From contig JASGIT010000001.1 in NCBI GenBank assembly GCA_047601665.1, positions 62,001 through 126,000 of the forward strand: 64,000 bases of DNA, read 5' to 3'. A program made the position numbers and the translations under genes. Positions 26,071 to 33,870 of this stretch are shown in pieces. The first letter of the stretch is position 1. Each line of letters begins with the position of its first letter. The notes beneath the pieces are model-generated. The model worked only from the letters and a program-made list of their open reading frames with translations. It was not told where the DNA came from and did no database searches. Source of the DNA: JASGIT01 sp047601665. GTDB lineage: Bacteria > Pseudomonadota > Gammaproteobacteria > Burkholderiales > Burkholderiaceae_C.

Positions 26071-27486
26071 ATGGGCATCCAAGACGAACTGGCCGCCCTC
26101 GTCGGCGCCGCCCACGTGCTCACCGGCGAAGCCGCCGCTCCTTTCCTCGTGGATTGGCGTGGCCGGTACAGGGGACAGGCCCAGGCCGTGGTGCGGCCCG
26201 GCAGCACGCAGGAAGTGGCGGGCGTGGTGCGCCTGTGCCGTGAGCGCAGGATTCCCGTCGTTCCCCAGGGCGGCAACACCGGCCTGTGCGGCGGCGCGAC
26301 GGCGGATGGCTCGGGCCGGTCGGTCGTGCTGGTGCTCACGCGCCTGAACACCATCCGCGCCATCGACACCGATAACGACACTCTGGTGGCCGATGCGGGC
26401 TGCACGTTGCAACAAGTGCAGCAGGCCGCGCGCGATGCGGGCCGCCTGTTCCCCCTGAGCCTGGCCGCCGAGGGCACCTGCACCATCGGCGGCAACCTGG
26501 CCACCAACGCGGGCGGCACGCAGGTGCTGCGCTACGGCAATGCGCGCGACCTCGCGCTGGGGCTGGAGGTGGTCACGCCCGAGGGCGAGATCTGGCATGG
26601 CCTGCGCGGACTGCGCAAGGACAACACGGGCTACGACCTGCGCGACCTCTACATCGGCAGCGAGGGCACGCTGGGCATCATCACCGGCGCCACGCTCAAG
26701 CTCCACCCGCTGCCCGCCGCGCAGCGCACGGCCCTGCTGGCGCTCGAGTCCGTGGAGAACGCCATTGCGCTGCTGGCCCATGCCAGGAAGGGCTTCGGCC
26801 CCGCGCTGACCGGCTTCGAGGTGATGGCGGGCCATGTGCTGCACGACGTGGTGCGCATGTTCCCGCCACAGCGCCTGCCGTTCGACGGGTCGTCGAGCGA
26901 AGCGCCCTACTTCGCACTACTGGAACTGTCGGACATGGAGAGCGAGGAACACGCGCAGGCGCAGTTCGAGAACGTTCTGGGAGCCGCGATGGAAGAAGGG
27001 CTGGTGCTGGACGCGGCCATCGCCGAAAGCCTGGCGCAGAGCAAGGCGTTCTGGCACCTGCGCGAGAGCGTGCCGCTGGCCGAGGCCAGCCCCGGCAAGA
27101 GCATCAAGCACGACGTGTCGGTGCCGATCTCGGCGGTGGCCGAGTTCGTGCGCGAGGCAGACGCGGCGCTGCAAAAACACTTCCCCTCCATGCGCACCAT
27201 CACCTTCGGCCACCTGGGCGACGGCAACGTGCACTACAACGTCTCGCGCGGCGCGGACCAGACCGAAGAGCAGGTGGTGGGGCTGACCAAGGAGGTATAC
27301 GCCATCGTCCATGGCGTGGCGCACCGCCTGGGCGGCTCGATCAGCGCGGAGCACGGCATCGGCCAGCACAAGCGCGACGAACTGCCGCACTACAAGAGCG
27401 CACTGGAACTGCGGCTGATGCAGCGGATCAAGGCGGCGCTGGACCCGCAGAACCTGATGAACCCCGGCAAGCTCTTGCAGACATGA
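26071..27486 (+). CDS. FAD-binding oxidoreductase, D-2-hydroxyacid dehydrogenase (GlcD) family
   Basis: Flavoprotein of 471 residues of the vanillyl-alcohol-oxidase/PCMH fold, like D-2-hydroxyglutarate, D-lactate and glycolate dehydrogenases. The FAD-binding stretch includes VPQGGNTGLCGGA, TCTIGGNLATNAGGTQVLRY and IGSEGTLGIIT. The C-terminal FAD-oxidase domain ends FGHLGDGNVHYNVS and GGSISAEHGIGQHKRDEL, the metal/substrate motifs of this family. Expected to oxidise a 2-hydroxy acid to a 2-oxo acid. In this cluster that would feed or follow the RraA-type aldolases. ATGA overlap with the hydratase gene. Confidence 0.9.
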   Translation: MGIQDELAALVGAAHVLTGEAAAPFLVDWRGRYRGQAQAVVRPGSTQEVAGVVRLCRERRIPVVPQGGNTGLCGGATADGSGRSVVLVLTRLNTIRAIDTDNDTLVADAGCTLQQVQQAARDAGRLFPLSLAAEGTCTIGGNLATNAGGTQVLRYGNARDLALGLEVVTPEGEIWHGLRGLRKDNTGYDLRDLYIGSEGTLGIITGATLKLHPLPAAQRTALLALESVENAIALLAHARKGFGPALTGFEVMAGHVLHDVVRMFPPQRLPFDGSSSEAPYFALLELSDMESEEHAQAQFENVLGAAMEEGLVLDAAIAESLAQSKAFWHLRESVPLAEASPGKSIKHDVSVPISAVAEFVREADAALQKHFPSMRTITFGHLGDGNVHYNVSRGADQTEEQVVGLTKEVYAIVHGVAHRLGGSISAEHGIGQHKRDELPHYKSALELRLMQRIKAALDPQNLMNPGKLLQT

Positions 27487-28358
27487 GCACATCGCACGCC
27501 TCTGGCGAAGCCGCCCTCGACATGGGCTTGCTTCGCACCTGGATCGGCAGGGAATCCCAGGACAAAGACACCTTGTCAGCCCGCCACGCGCGCCTGATGG
27601 CCGCTACGCTGGGCCTGCCGCAGGAGCCATTCGTGGAGGGCGCCGCGCTGCCGCCGCTATGGCATTGGCTGTACTTCCTGGACGGCCTGCCCGCCAGCGC
27701 GCTGGGCCGCGACGGGCATCCGGCACGCGGCGGGTTCCTGCCGCCCGTGCCGCTGGCCAACCGCATGTGGGCGGGCGGCCGCCTCGACTTCCATGCGCCG
27801 GTGGCCTTGGGCACGACCGTGCGCAAACGCTCCACGGTCACCTCGGTCGAGCACAAGCGCGGCCGCAGCGGGGACTTGGTGTTCGTCACGGTGCGGCATG
27901 AAATTCTGGATGGAGAAAAGGTCGCCATCACCGAAGACCATGACATCGTCTACAGGCAGCCCGCGCCGCCCGGCGCCACGCCGCCCGCGGCCGACGCCCT
28001 GCCGGCGCCCACGCACTGCGAGCCGTTCGAGGCCACGTCCACGCTGCTGTTCCGTTACTCGGCGCTGACTTTCAACGGCCACCGCATCCACTACGACCAG
28101 GACTACTGCCGCAACGTGGAAGGCTACGGCAACCTGGTGGTGCACGGCCCGTTGCAGGCCACGCTGCTGGCGGGGCTGGCGGCACGGCTGGGCGGCCAGC
28201 CGCCGCGGCGCTTCCAATACCGCGGCCTGCGGCCCAGTCTGCTGGGTACGCCGCTCACCCTCAACGCGACCCCCGGCGCCAACGGGCTGGTCTTGTGGAC
28301 GGCGCTGCCGGACGGCAGCGCCTCCATGCGGGCCGAAGCGTCTTTTCAGGGCTGGTAG
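27483..28358 (+). CDS. MaoC/HTD2-like (mesaconyl-CoA hydratase-type) dehydratase
   Basis: Tandem hot-dog protein of 291 residues. The C-terminal half carries the hydratase motif YSALTFNGHRIHYDQDYCR, then NLVVHGPLQATLLAGL. The N-terminal half has PLWHWLYFLDGLP and VPLANRMWAGGRLDFHAP, as in mesaconyl-C4-CoA hydratase and fungal Htd2-like enzymes. It probably hydrates or dehydrates a branched dicarboxyl-CoA. It overlaps the flavoprotein gene by ATGA and its 3' end overlaps the convergent aldehyde dehydrogenase gene by 13 bp. Confidence 0.82.
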   Translation: MSTSHASGEAALDMGLLRTWIGRESQDKDTLSARHARLMAATLGLPQEPFVEGAALPPLWHWLYFLDGLPASALGRDGHPARGGFLPPVPLANRMWAGGRLDFHAPVALGTTVRKRSTVTSVEHKRGRSGDLVFVTVRHEILDGEKVAITEDHDIVYRQPAPPGATPPAADALPAPTHCEPFEATSTLLFRYSALTFNGHRIHYDQDYCRNVEGYGNLVVHGPLQATLLAGLAARLGGQPPRRFQYRGLRPSLLGTPLTLNATPGANGLVLWTALPDGSASMRAEASFQGW

Positions 28359-29773
28359 CCCATCACGGCCTTGACTTCGAGGAAGTCATGGAAGCCGTGC
28401 GCGCCCCACTCGCGGCCATTGCCTGACTGCTTGTAGCCGCCAAAGGGCGCGGCCGGGTCGGGGCCGGCGCCGTTCAAATGGACCATGCCCGTGCGCATCC
28501 GGCTGGCGACGCGGCGGGCGCGCTCCAGGCTGCCGGACTGCACGTAGCCCGACAGGCCGTAGACCGAGTCGTTCGCCATGCGGATGGCGTCTTCCTCCGT
28601 GTCGTAGGGCAGGATGGACAGCACCGGGCCGAAGATTTCCTCGCGTGCGATGGTCATGTCGTTCGTCACGTCGGCAAAGATCGTGGGCTTGACGAAAAAG
28701 CCTTTGGTCATGCCGTCGGGCCGGCCGGTGCCGCCCGTGACCAGGGTCGCGCCCTCGTCGATGCCCTTCTGGATCAGGCCCTGGATTTTGCTGAACTGCA
28801 GCTGGTTGACCACCGGGCCCATGTGCATCCCTTCGGTCAGGGCATCGGCCACCGGAATGGCCGATGCCACGGCCTTGGCCACGGCCACGGCCTGGGCGTG
28901 CTTCGCGCGCGGAACGAACATGCGCGTGGGCGCGTTGCAGCTCTGGCCGGAGTTCATCATCACGGCCTGCACGCCCTGGGTGACGGCCTGTCCCAGGTCG
29001 GCATCGTCCAGCACGATGTTGGCGGATTTGCCGCCCAGCTCCTGCGCCACGCGCTTGACGGTGTCCGCCGCCGCCTTGGCGACTGCGATGCCCGCGCGCG
29101 TGCTTCCGGTGAAGGTCATCATGTCGATGCCGGGGTGCTCCGACATGGCCGAGCCCACGCCGGGGCCGTCGCCGTTGACGAGGTTGAACACGCCGGGCGG
29201 CACGCCGGCCGCGTGCATCACCTCGGCCACCACGATGGCGTTGAGCGGCGACACCTCGGACGGCTTGAGCACCATGGTGCAGCCCGCCGCCAGCGCCGGA
29301 GCCACCTTGCACATGATCTGGTTGATGGGCCAGTTCCAGGGCGTGATCATGCCCACCACGCCCACCGGCTCGTGGGCGATGGCGGTGGTGCCTTGCACCT
29401 TGACGAACTCGAAGTCCTTTAGCACCTTGATGGTTTCGGCCAGGTGCGCCACGCCCATCGCGGCCTGCGCGGCCTTGGAGAGCCACAGCGGCGCGCCCAT
29501 TTCGGTGGAAACGGCCTGCACCACGTCGCCGTAGCGCTGCTGGTAGACCTCCAGCACCTTGGCCAGCAGCGCCACGCGCTCTTCGCGGGTGGTCTGCGAG
29601 AAGGTTTCGAACGCCTTGCGCGCCGCGGCCACGGCGGCATCCACGTCGGCCGCCGAGCCCAGGCTGATCTGGGCGCAGACCTCTTCGGTGGAGGGGTTGA
29701 CCACGTCGTGCGTGCGCGGCACGGCGGGGTCCACCCATTGGCCGTTGATGTAGAACTTGAGGTGTTTTTGCAT
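28346..29773 (-). CDS. NAD(P)-dependent aldehyde dehydrogenase
   Basis: ALDH-superfamily enzyme, 475 residues. The catalytic Cys279 is in NSGQSCNAPTR and the general base Glu245 in QELGGKSAN. Cofactor motifs are TPWNWPIN and FTGSTRAG. It is 18 bp downstream of the PQQ alcohol dehydrogenase, so the pair oxidises an alcohol to aldehyde in the periplasm and then to acid in the cytosol. A GGAGACC ribosome site precedes the start. Confidence 0.92.
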   Translation of the reverse strand: MQKHLKFYINGQWVDPAVPRTHDVVNPSTEEVCAQISLGSAADVDAAVAAARKAFETFSQTTREERVALLAKVLEVYQQRYGDVVQAVSTEMGAPLWLSKAAQAAMGVAHLAETIKVLKDFEFVKVQGTTAIAHEPVGVVGMITPWNWPINQIMCKVAPALAAGCTMVLKPSEVSPLNAIVVAEVMHAAGVPPGVFNLVNGDGPGVGSAMSEHPGIDMMTFTGSTRAGIAVAKAAADTVKRVAQELGGKSANIVLDDADLGQAVTQGVQAVMMNSGQSCNAPTRMFVPRAKHAQAVAVAKAVASAIPVADALTEGMHMGPVVNQLQFSKIQGLIQKGIDEGATLVTGGTGRPDGMTKGFFVKPTIFADVTNDMTIAREEIFGPVLSILPYDTEEDAIRMANDSVYGLSGYVQSGSLERARRVASRMRTGMVHLNGAGPDPAAPFGGYKQSGNGREWGAHGFHDFLEVKAVMGYQP

Positions 29774-29791
29774 GGACAGGTCTCCTTTCGG

Positions 29792-31900
29792 TTACTTGGC
29801 GGCGGCTTGCGGGCGGATGGCGTCAGCCGTGCCCTGGATGAAGGCCTTGATGGCTTCCACGTCGTCGTTCGACAGCTTGCCCGTGAAGTCGGGCATACCG
29901 CGCGAGGTGGCCGGGCCATTGAAGATGAAGTTGGGCAGGTGCTCGATGTAGGCCGCATCCAGGTACGCGAGGTTGGGCAGCGCGCCGCCCTTCTGGATGC
30001 CGGGCATACCGTGGCAGGCGAAGCAGTTCTCCACGTACAGGCTCATGCCCTGGGGCACCTTGGCGGGGTCGTACTTCACGCCCTGCAGCAGCTTGCCCAT
30101 GCGGTAGTCCACGAACTCGGGCATCTTGGCCGTGCCGCCCAGGGCGAAGGTGTAGACGGTGCCGGGCATCTGCTTGTCCGACGCGCGGCCCGCCAGGCCG
30201 TAGACGCCGCCCCAGCCCACGGCGATGGACACGTACTGCTTGCCGTCCACCGTGTAGGTGTTGGGCGCGGCCACCACGCCGCCGCCCACGGAGGTCTCCC
30301 AGACCTTCTGGCCGTTGGCGGCGTTGTAGGCGATGAAGCGCCCGTCCGCCGTGCCCTGGAAGACGAGGTTGCCCGCCGTGGTCAGCGTGCCGCCGTTCCA
30401 GGGCGAGACGTATTGCACGCCCCAGGCTTCCTTCTGCCGGACCGGGTCCCAGGCCACCAGGCGGCCCATGGGCTGGCTCTTGACCTTGGCCGGGTCGGCC
30501 AGGGCGGTCTTGGCGGTATTCCAGCCCGTGCCCGAGCCGAAGGCCATGGGCTGGGGATGGTTGAACTTCCACTTCGGGTCGTCCACCATCGCCACGGGAA
30601 TGTGCTGCGCCGGCAGGTACACCAGGCCCGTGTTCGGGTTGTAGGACATGGGGTGCCAGTTGTGCGCGCCGTTGGGGCCGGGCACGGCGTCGGGGTCGCG
30701 GCCGTCGCGCGCCGCGGCGATCTGGATGGGCCGGCCGTTCTTGTCATAGCCCTTGGCCCAGGTCACGTCCACGAAGTTCTTGGCCGAGATGAACTTGCCG
30801 TTGGTGCGGTCGATCACGAAGAAGAAGCCGTTCTTGGGCGCGTGCAGGATGACCTTGCGCGGCTTGCCGTCGAGCGTGATGTCGGCCAGGATCATGGGCT
30901 GGGTGGAGGTGTAGTCCCAGTTGTCCGACGGCGTTTCCTGGTAGTGCCACTTGTACTTGCCGGTGTCCGGGTCCAGCGCCACGATGGAGCCCAGGTACAG
31001 GTTGTCGCCGCCCTTGGGGCTGCGCAGCTTGGCGGCCCAGGGCGAGCCGTTGCCCACGCCCACGTACATGGTGTTGAGCTCGGGGTCGAAGGTCATGGTG
31101 TCCCACATGGTGCCGCCGCCGCCCGCCTCCCAGTACTTGCCGCTCGGGTCCCAGGTCTTGGCGGCGGCCTTCAGCTCGGGGGTTTCGTAGGGCTTGGCCG
31201 GGTTGCCGGGCACGCTGTACCAGCGCCACTTCTGCTCGCCGGTTTCGGCGTCGTAGGCGGTGATGAAGCCGCGCACGCCGTATTCCGCGCCGCCGTTGCC
31301 GATGATGACCTTGCCGTTGAACACGCGCGGCGCGCCGGTGATGGTGTACGCGCCCTTCTGGCCTTCGATGGTGTTCTTCTCCCACAGCACCTTGCCGGTG
31401 GCGGCGTCCAGCGCGATCAGGCGGCCGTCGAACGCGCCGACGTAGACCTTGCCCTTCCACAGCGCCACGCCGCGGTTGACCACGTCGCAGCAGCCGTTCT
31501 TGCCCTTGGTGGGATCGACCTTGGGGTCGTAGGTCCAGATCTTCTTGCCCGTGCGCACGTCGATGGCGTGCACCACGCTCCAGGAGGCGGTCTGGTACAT
31601 CACGCCGTCGACCACCACGGGCGTGGCCTCCACGCCGCGCGTGGATTCGAGGTTGTACGACCAGACCAGGCCGAGCTGCTTGGCGTTGCCGTCGTTGATC
31701 TGGTTCAGGCGGCTGTAGCGCGTTTCGGAGTAGTCGACGCCGATGGCGGGCCAGTCGTTCGTGTTCAGCGCGTTGGCGCGGATGAAGGTGTCGTCCACGC
31801 GCTTCACGGACGCCAGGTGCGGGTTGTCCTGGGCGAAGGCGGAAAGCGCCACCAGGCTGGCAAGCGCAGCCGAGGCGATGGGGGTGATGCGACCAAGCAT
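29792..31900 (-). CDS. PQQ-dependent quinohaemoprotein alcohol dehydrogenase
   Basis: Periplasmic enzyme of 702 residues: signal peptide to about residue 23, eight-bladed PQQ propeller, then a C-terminal cytochrome c domain with CFACH (C626, C629, H630). The adjacent Cys pair in KNGCCDVV forms the disulfide over PQQ. The catalytic Asp is in DNWDYTS. Two residues after it is Thr, not the Asp typical of lanthanide enzymes, so a calcium form is predicted. Tryptophan-docking repeats such as GKVLWEK and GKYKWHY are frequent. No PQQ synthesis genes are in the window. First gene of the operon with the aldehyde dehydrogenase. Confidence 0.92.
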   Translation of the reverse strand: MLGRITPIASAALASLVALSAFAQDNPHLASVKRVDDTFIRANALNTNDWPAIGVDYSETRYSRLNQINDGNAKQLGLVWSYNLESTRGVEATPVVVDGVMYQTASWSVVHAIDVRTGKKIWTYDPKVDPTKGKNGCCDVVNRGVALWKGKVYVGAFDGRLIALDAATGKVLWEKNTIEGQKGAYTITGAPRVFNGKVIIGNGGAEYGVRGFITAYDAETGEQKWRWYSVPGNPAKPYETPELKAAAKTWDPSGKYWEAGGGGTMWDTMTFDPELNTMYVGVGNGSPWAAKLRSPKGGDNLYLGSIVALDPDTGKYKWHYQETPSDNWDYTSTQPMILADITLDGKPRKVILHAPKNGFFFVIDRTNGKFISAKNFVDVTWAKGYDKNGRPIQIAAARDGRDPDAVPGPNGAHNWHPMSYNPNTGLVYLPAQHIPVAMVDDPKWKFNHPQPMAFGSGTGWNTAKTALADPAKVKSQPMGRLVAWDPVRQKEAWGVQYVSPWNGGTLTTAGNLVFQGTADGRFIAYNAANGQKVWETSVGGGVVAAPNTYTVDGKQYVSIAVGWGGVYGLAGRASDKQMPGTVYTFALGGTAKMPEFVDYRMGKLLQGVKYDPAKVPQGMSLYVENCFACHGMPGIQKGGALPNLAYLDAAYIEHLPNFIFNGPATSRGMPDFTGKLSNDDVEAIKAFIQGTADAIRPQAAAK

Positions 31901-31967
31901 GTTGTCTCCTTTGTGATGTATCGCGGGTGAGGCAGTGAAATTAAATCCCCCGGTAGCATCGCGCACC

Positions 31968-32025
31968 GTCCCGCTTTGGACACCCCAGGGATTCCCCTGA
32001 GGCCCATCTGTTCCACAACAGAACA
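31968..32025. promoter_or_regulatory. Divergent control region with three inverted repeats
   Basis: Between the alcohol dehydrogenase and its divergent regulator are GTCC-N6-GGAC (31968-31981), CAGGG-ATTC-CCCTG (31986-31999) and TGTTC-N7-GAACA (32009-32025). Each is a plausible dimer site. No sigma-54 type -24/-12 element (TGGCAC-N5-TTGC) was found by eye on either strand. Confidence 0.5.
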
Positions 32026-32036
32026 CATTGACTGCC

Positions 32037-33203
32037 ATGTCCCTCTCCAGCCCCCCGCGCCAGCTGTTTGCCACCACGCCCGCCGAGCGCGTGGCGAGGG
32101 CGCGGCAGCAATTCTTCGAGGAAGGCCAGCGCCCTTCCGGCCTGGTGAGCGAGGCGGTGCTCCAGTCGTGGATGCGCTGCCACCGCCAGCACCCCGACCG
32201 GCAGCGCGACGTGGCGTTCGACCCCGTGACCCCCAGCCGCCTGCACGGCGCGCTGGAGCGCAGCCGGGGGCTGCTGCACGCCGCGCAGCCCGAGCTGACG
32301 GCGCTGGAGCATTCGCTCGCCGGCACGGGCGTGGGCGTGCTGCTCACGGACGGCGACGGCATGATGCTCTACACCAGCGCGGCGGCCGCGGACGGCGGCC
32401 TGCCCGCGCGGCACGTGGGCCACGTGGGCTCGAACCTGGCCGAGCGCGCCTCGGGCACCACCGCGCCGGGCATCGTCGCCGCCACGGGCCAGGCCTGCAC
32501 CGTGCTGGGCGGCGAGCACTACTTCGACGACCTGCGCGCCCTGCACTGCGCAGCGGCCCCCATCCGCGACGTGCGGGGCCGCGTGGCCGGCGTGCTGGAC
32601 CTGACCGTGCTGCAGCCCTTCGGCTTCGACGCCGCGCAGCTCGTGGGCCTGTACGCCACCACGATCGAGAACGCCCTGCTCCAGGCGCAGTCGCGGGAGC
32701 ACCTGGTGCTGGGCTTCCAGACCAGCCCGGCGCTGCTGGGCACGCCGCTGCAGGGGCTGGCGGGCGTGGCGGCGGACGGCACGGTGGCGTGGATCAACGC
32801 CGCGGGCGAGCGCCTCGCGGGCCGCCTGCCCGCCGCCGATGCCGGGCCGCGCCCCGTGGAGGCCCTGTTCGGCCACGGGCTGGAGGCGCTGCTGCACCTG
32901 ACCCGCCACCCCGGGCCGCACGGCCTGCGGCTGGCCAACGGGCTGCACGCCTGGGTGCAGGCACGCCTGCACGCGCACGGCGAGCGCCTCTCCCTGCCGC
33001 TCCCCGCCGCCTCCTCCTGCGCCGAAACGCCGGAGCCCGAACCGGCGCCGCCGCCCACCCTGCGCGAGCACAGCCGCAAACTCATCGAGGACGCGCTGGC
33101 CGCCGCCGGCGGCAACATCGCGCAGGCGGCGCGCCAGCTGCGCATCTCGCGCGGCACGCTGTACCGGCGTATGCGGGAATGGCAGCAGCTACCAAATGAA
33201 TAG
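32037..33203 (+). CDS. GAF-Fis transcriptional regulator (AcoR-like but lacking AAA+ domain)
   Basis: Regulator of 388 residues. The N-terminal half matches the AcoR sensor region: SEAVLQSWMRCHRQHPD, then a GAF-like domain with VGSNLAERASGTTAPGIVAA and DVRGRVAGVLDLTV. A PAS-like segment follows. The C-terminus is a Fis-type helix-turn-helix, IEDALAAAGGNIAQAARQLR then ISRGTLYRRM. The sigma-54 AAA+ ATPase domain is absent: no GESGTGKE or GAFTGA. ATG 32037 is preferred to an upstream TTG at 32028. Divergent from the PQQ alcohol dehydrogenase operon, which it probably controls. Its stop codon is supplied by repeat copy E. Confidence 0.8.
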   Translation: MSLSSPPRQLFATTPAERVARARQQFFEEGQRPSGLVSEAVLQSWMRCHRQHPDRQRDVAFDPVTPSRLHGALERSRGLLHAAQPELTALEHSLAGTGVGVLLTDGDGMMLYTSAAAADGGLPARHVGHVGSNLAERASGTTAPGIVAATGQACTVLGGEHYFDDLRALHCAAAPIRDVRGRVAGVLDLTVLQPFGFDAAQLVGLYATTIENALLQAQSREHLVLGFQTSPALLGTPLQGLAGVAADGTVAWINAAGERLAGRLPAADAGPRPVEALFGHGLEALLHLTRHPGPHGLRLANGLHAWVQARLHAHGERLSLPLPAASSCAETPEPEPAPPPTLREHSRKLIEDALAAAGGNIAQAARQLRISRGTLYRRMREWQQLPNE

Positions 33204-33251
33204 CTGCCCGCGCTTGCCACACAAGCGCTGGAGGCCGATTTCGTTCAAAAA
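33196..33251 (+). repeat. Dispersed repeat, copy E
   Basis: Blocks GAATAGCTGCCCGCGCTTG, then CACACAAGCGCTGGAGGCC, then GATTTCGTTCAAAA. The TAG in its left arm is the stop codon of the GAF-Fis regulator gene. Confidence 0.8.
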
Positions 33252-33302
33252 CCCACCCTGGCTGCGCATCAGTGCGACGGCACCCTTTACACCTGCGCGC
33301 GC

Positions 33303-33335
33303 TTGCAAACGTGTACGTTCACGTATACCATTGGC
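33303..33335 (+). promoter_or_regulatory. merR operator/promoter
   Basis: Palindrome GTGTACGT-TC-ACGTATAC (one mismatch) at 33311-33328, with a TTGCAA -35-like box at 33303 and a TATACC -10-like box overlapping its right arm. A MerR dimer bound here would overlap its own promoter. Confidence 0.55.
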
Positions 33336-33368
33336 ACCCTACCCACCGATGCACCGCAGAGCGCTGGC

Positions 33369-33854
33369 ATGAGCGACCCCGACCCCTTGCTGCTGACCGT
33401 GCGGGACGCCGCCCAGCGCCTGGGCGTGACCCCGCGCACCCTGAAGTACTACGAGGAGCGCGGCATCGTCACCCCCTCGCGCAGCGATGGCCGCTACCGC
33501 CTGTACAGCGAAAGCGACCTGGCGACGTACCAGCGCGTGCTGCGCCTGCGCTCCCTGGGGTTTTCGATAGACGCGACGCGGGAAATCCTCAAGCGGCCGC
33601 AGGAACTGCTGCACGAAGGCAAGGCTGGCTATTCGACCGAGGCGCTGCGCGACATTGCGTCCGCGGTGTCCCAACAGCGGGAGGCCCTGGTGCGGCGCAT
33701 CAGCGACGTGCGCAAGGAGCTGCAGGAGGCCGAGGCCATCCGGGACGACCTGACCGACGACCTGAACTACCTGATGCGCCGCATCGAGGGCGCCACCTCG
33801 GAATCCATGGCCGGCGAGCGCCTGGCCATGCGGGAGCGGCGGAAGAAGAATTAA
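33369..33854 (+). CDS. MerR family transcriptional regulator
   Basis: Regulator of 161 residues. The N-terminal winged helix reads LTVRDAAQRLGVTPRTLKYY then EERGIVTPSRSDGRYRLY, standard for MerR. A long dimerisation coiled coil and an effector domain with few Cys follow, so a metal sensor is unlikely and a small organic ligand more likely. ATG 33369 is preferred because an upstream ATG would place the operator inside the gene. The MFS gene starts 16 bp after the stop, so both are in one operon. Confidence 0.9.
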   Translation: MSDPDPLLLTVRDAAQRLGVTPRTLKYYEERGIVTPSRSDGRYRLYSESDLATYQRVLRLRSLGFSIDATREILKRPQELLHEGKAGYSTEALRDIASAVSQQREALVRRISDVRKELQEAEAIRDDLTDDLNYLMRRIEGATSESMAGERLAMRERRKKN

Positions 33855-33870
33855 CGGACTGGACTCCCCC

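Noticed and set aside
29444..31930. 828-residue open frame antisense to the PQQ alcohol dehydrogenase and aldehyde dehydrogenase
   Set aside because: Artefact of GC-rich codon use; the opposite strand carries two complete enzymes with catalytic motifs.
31901..32036. Sigma-54 promoter for the alcohol operon
   Set aside because: No GG-N10-GC type -24/-12 element seen on either strand, and the neighbouring regulator lacks the AAA+ domain needed for sigma-54.
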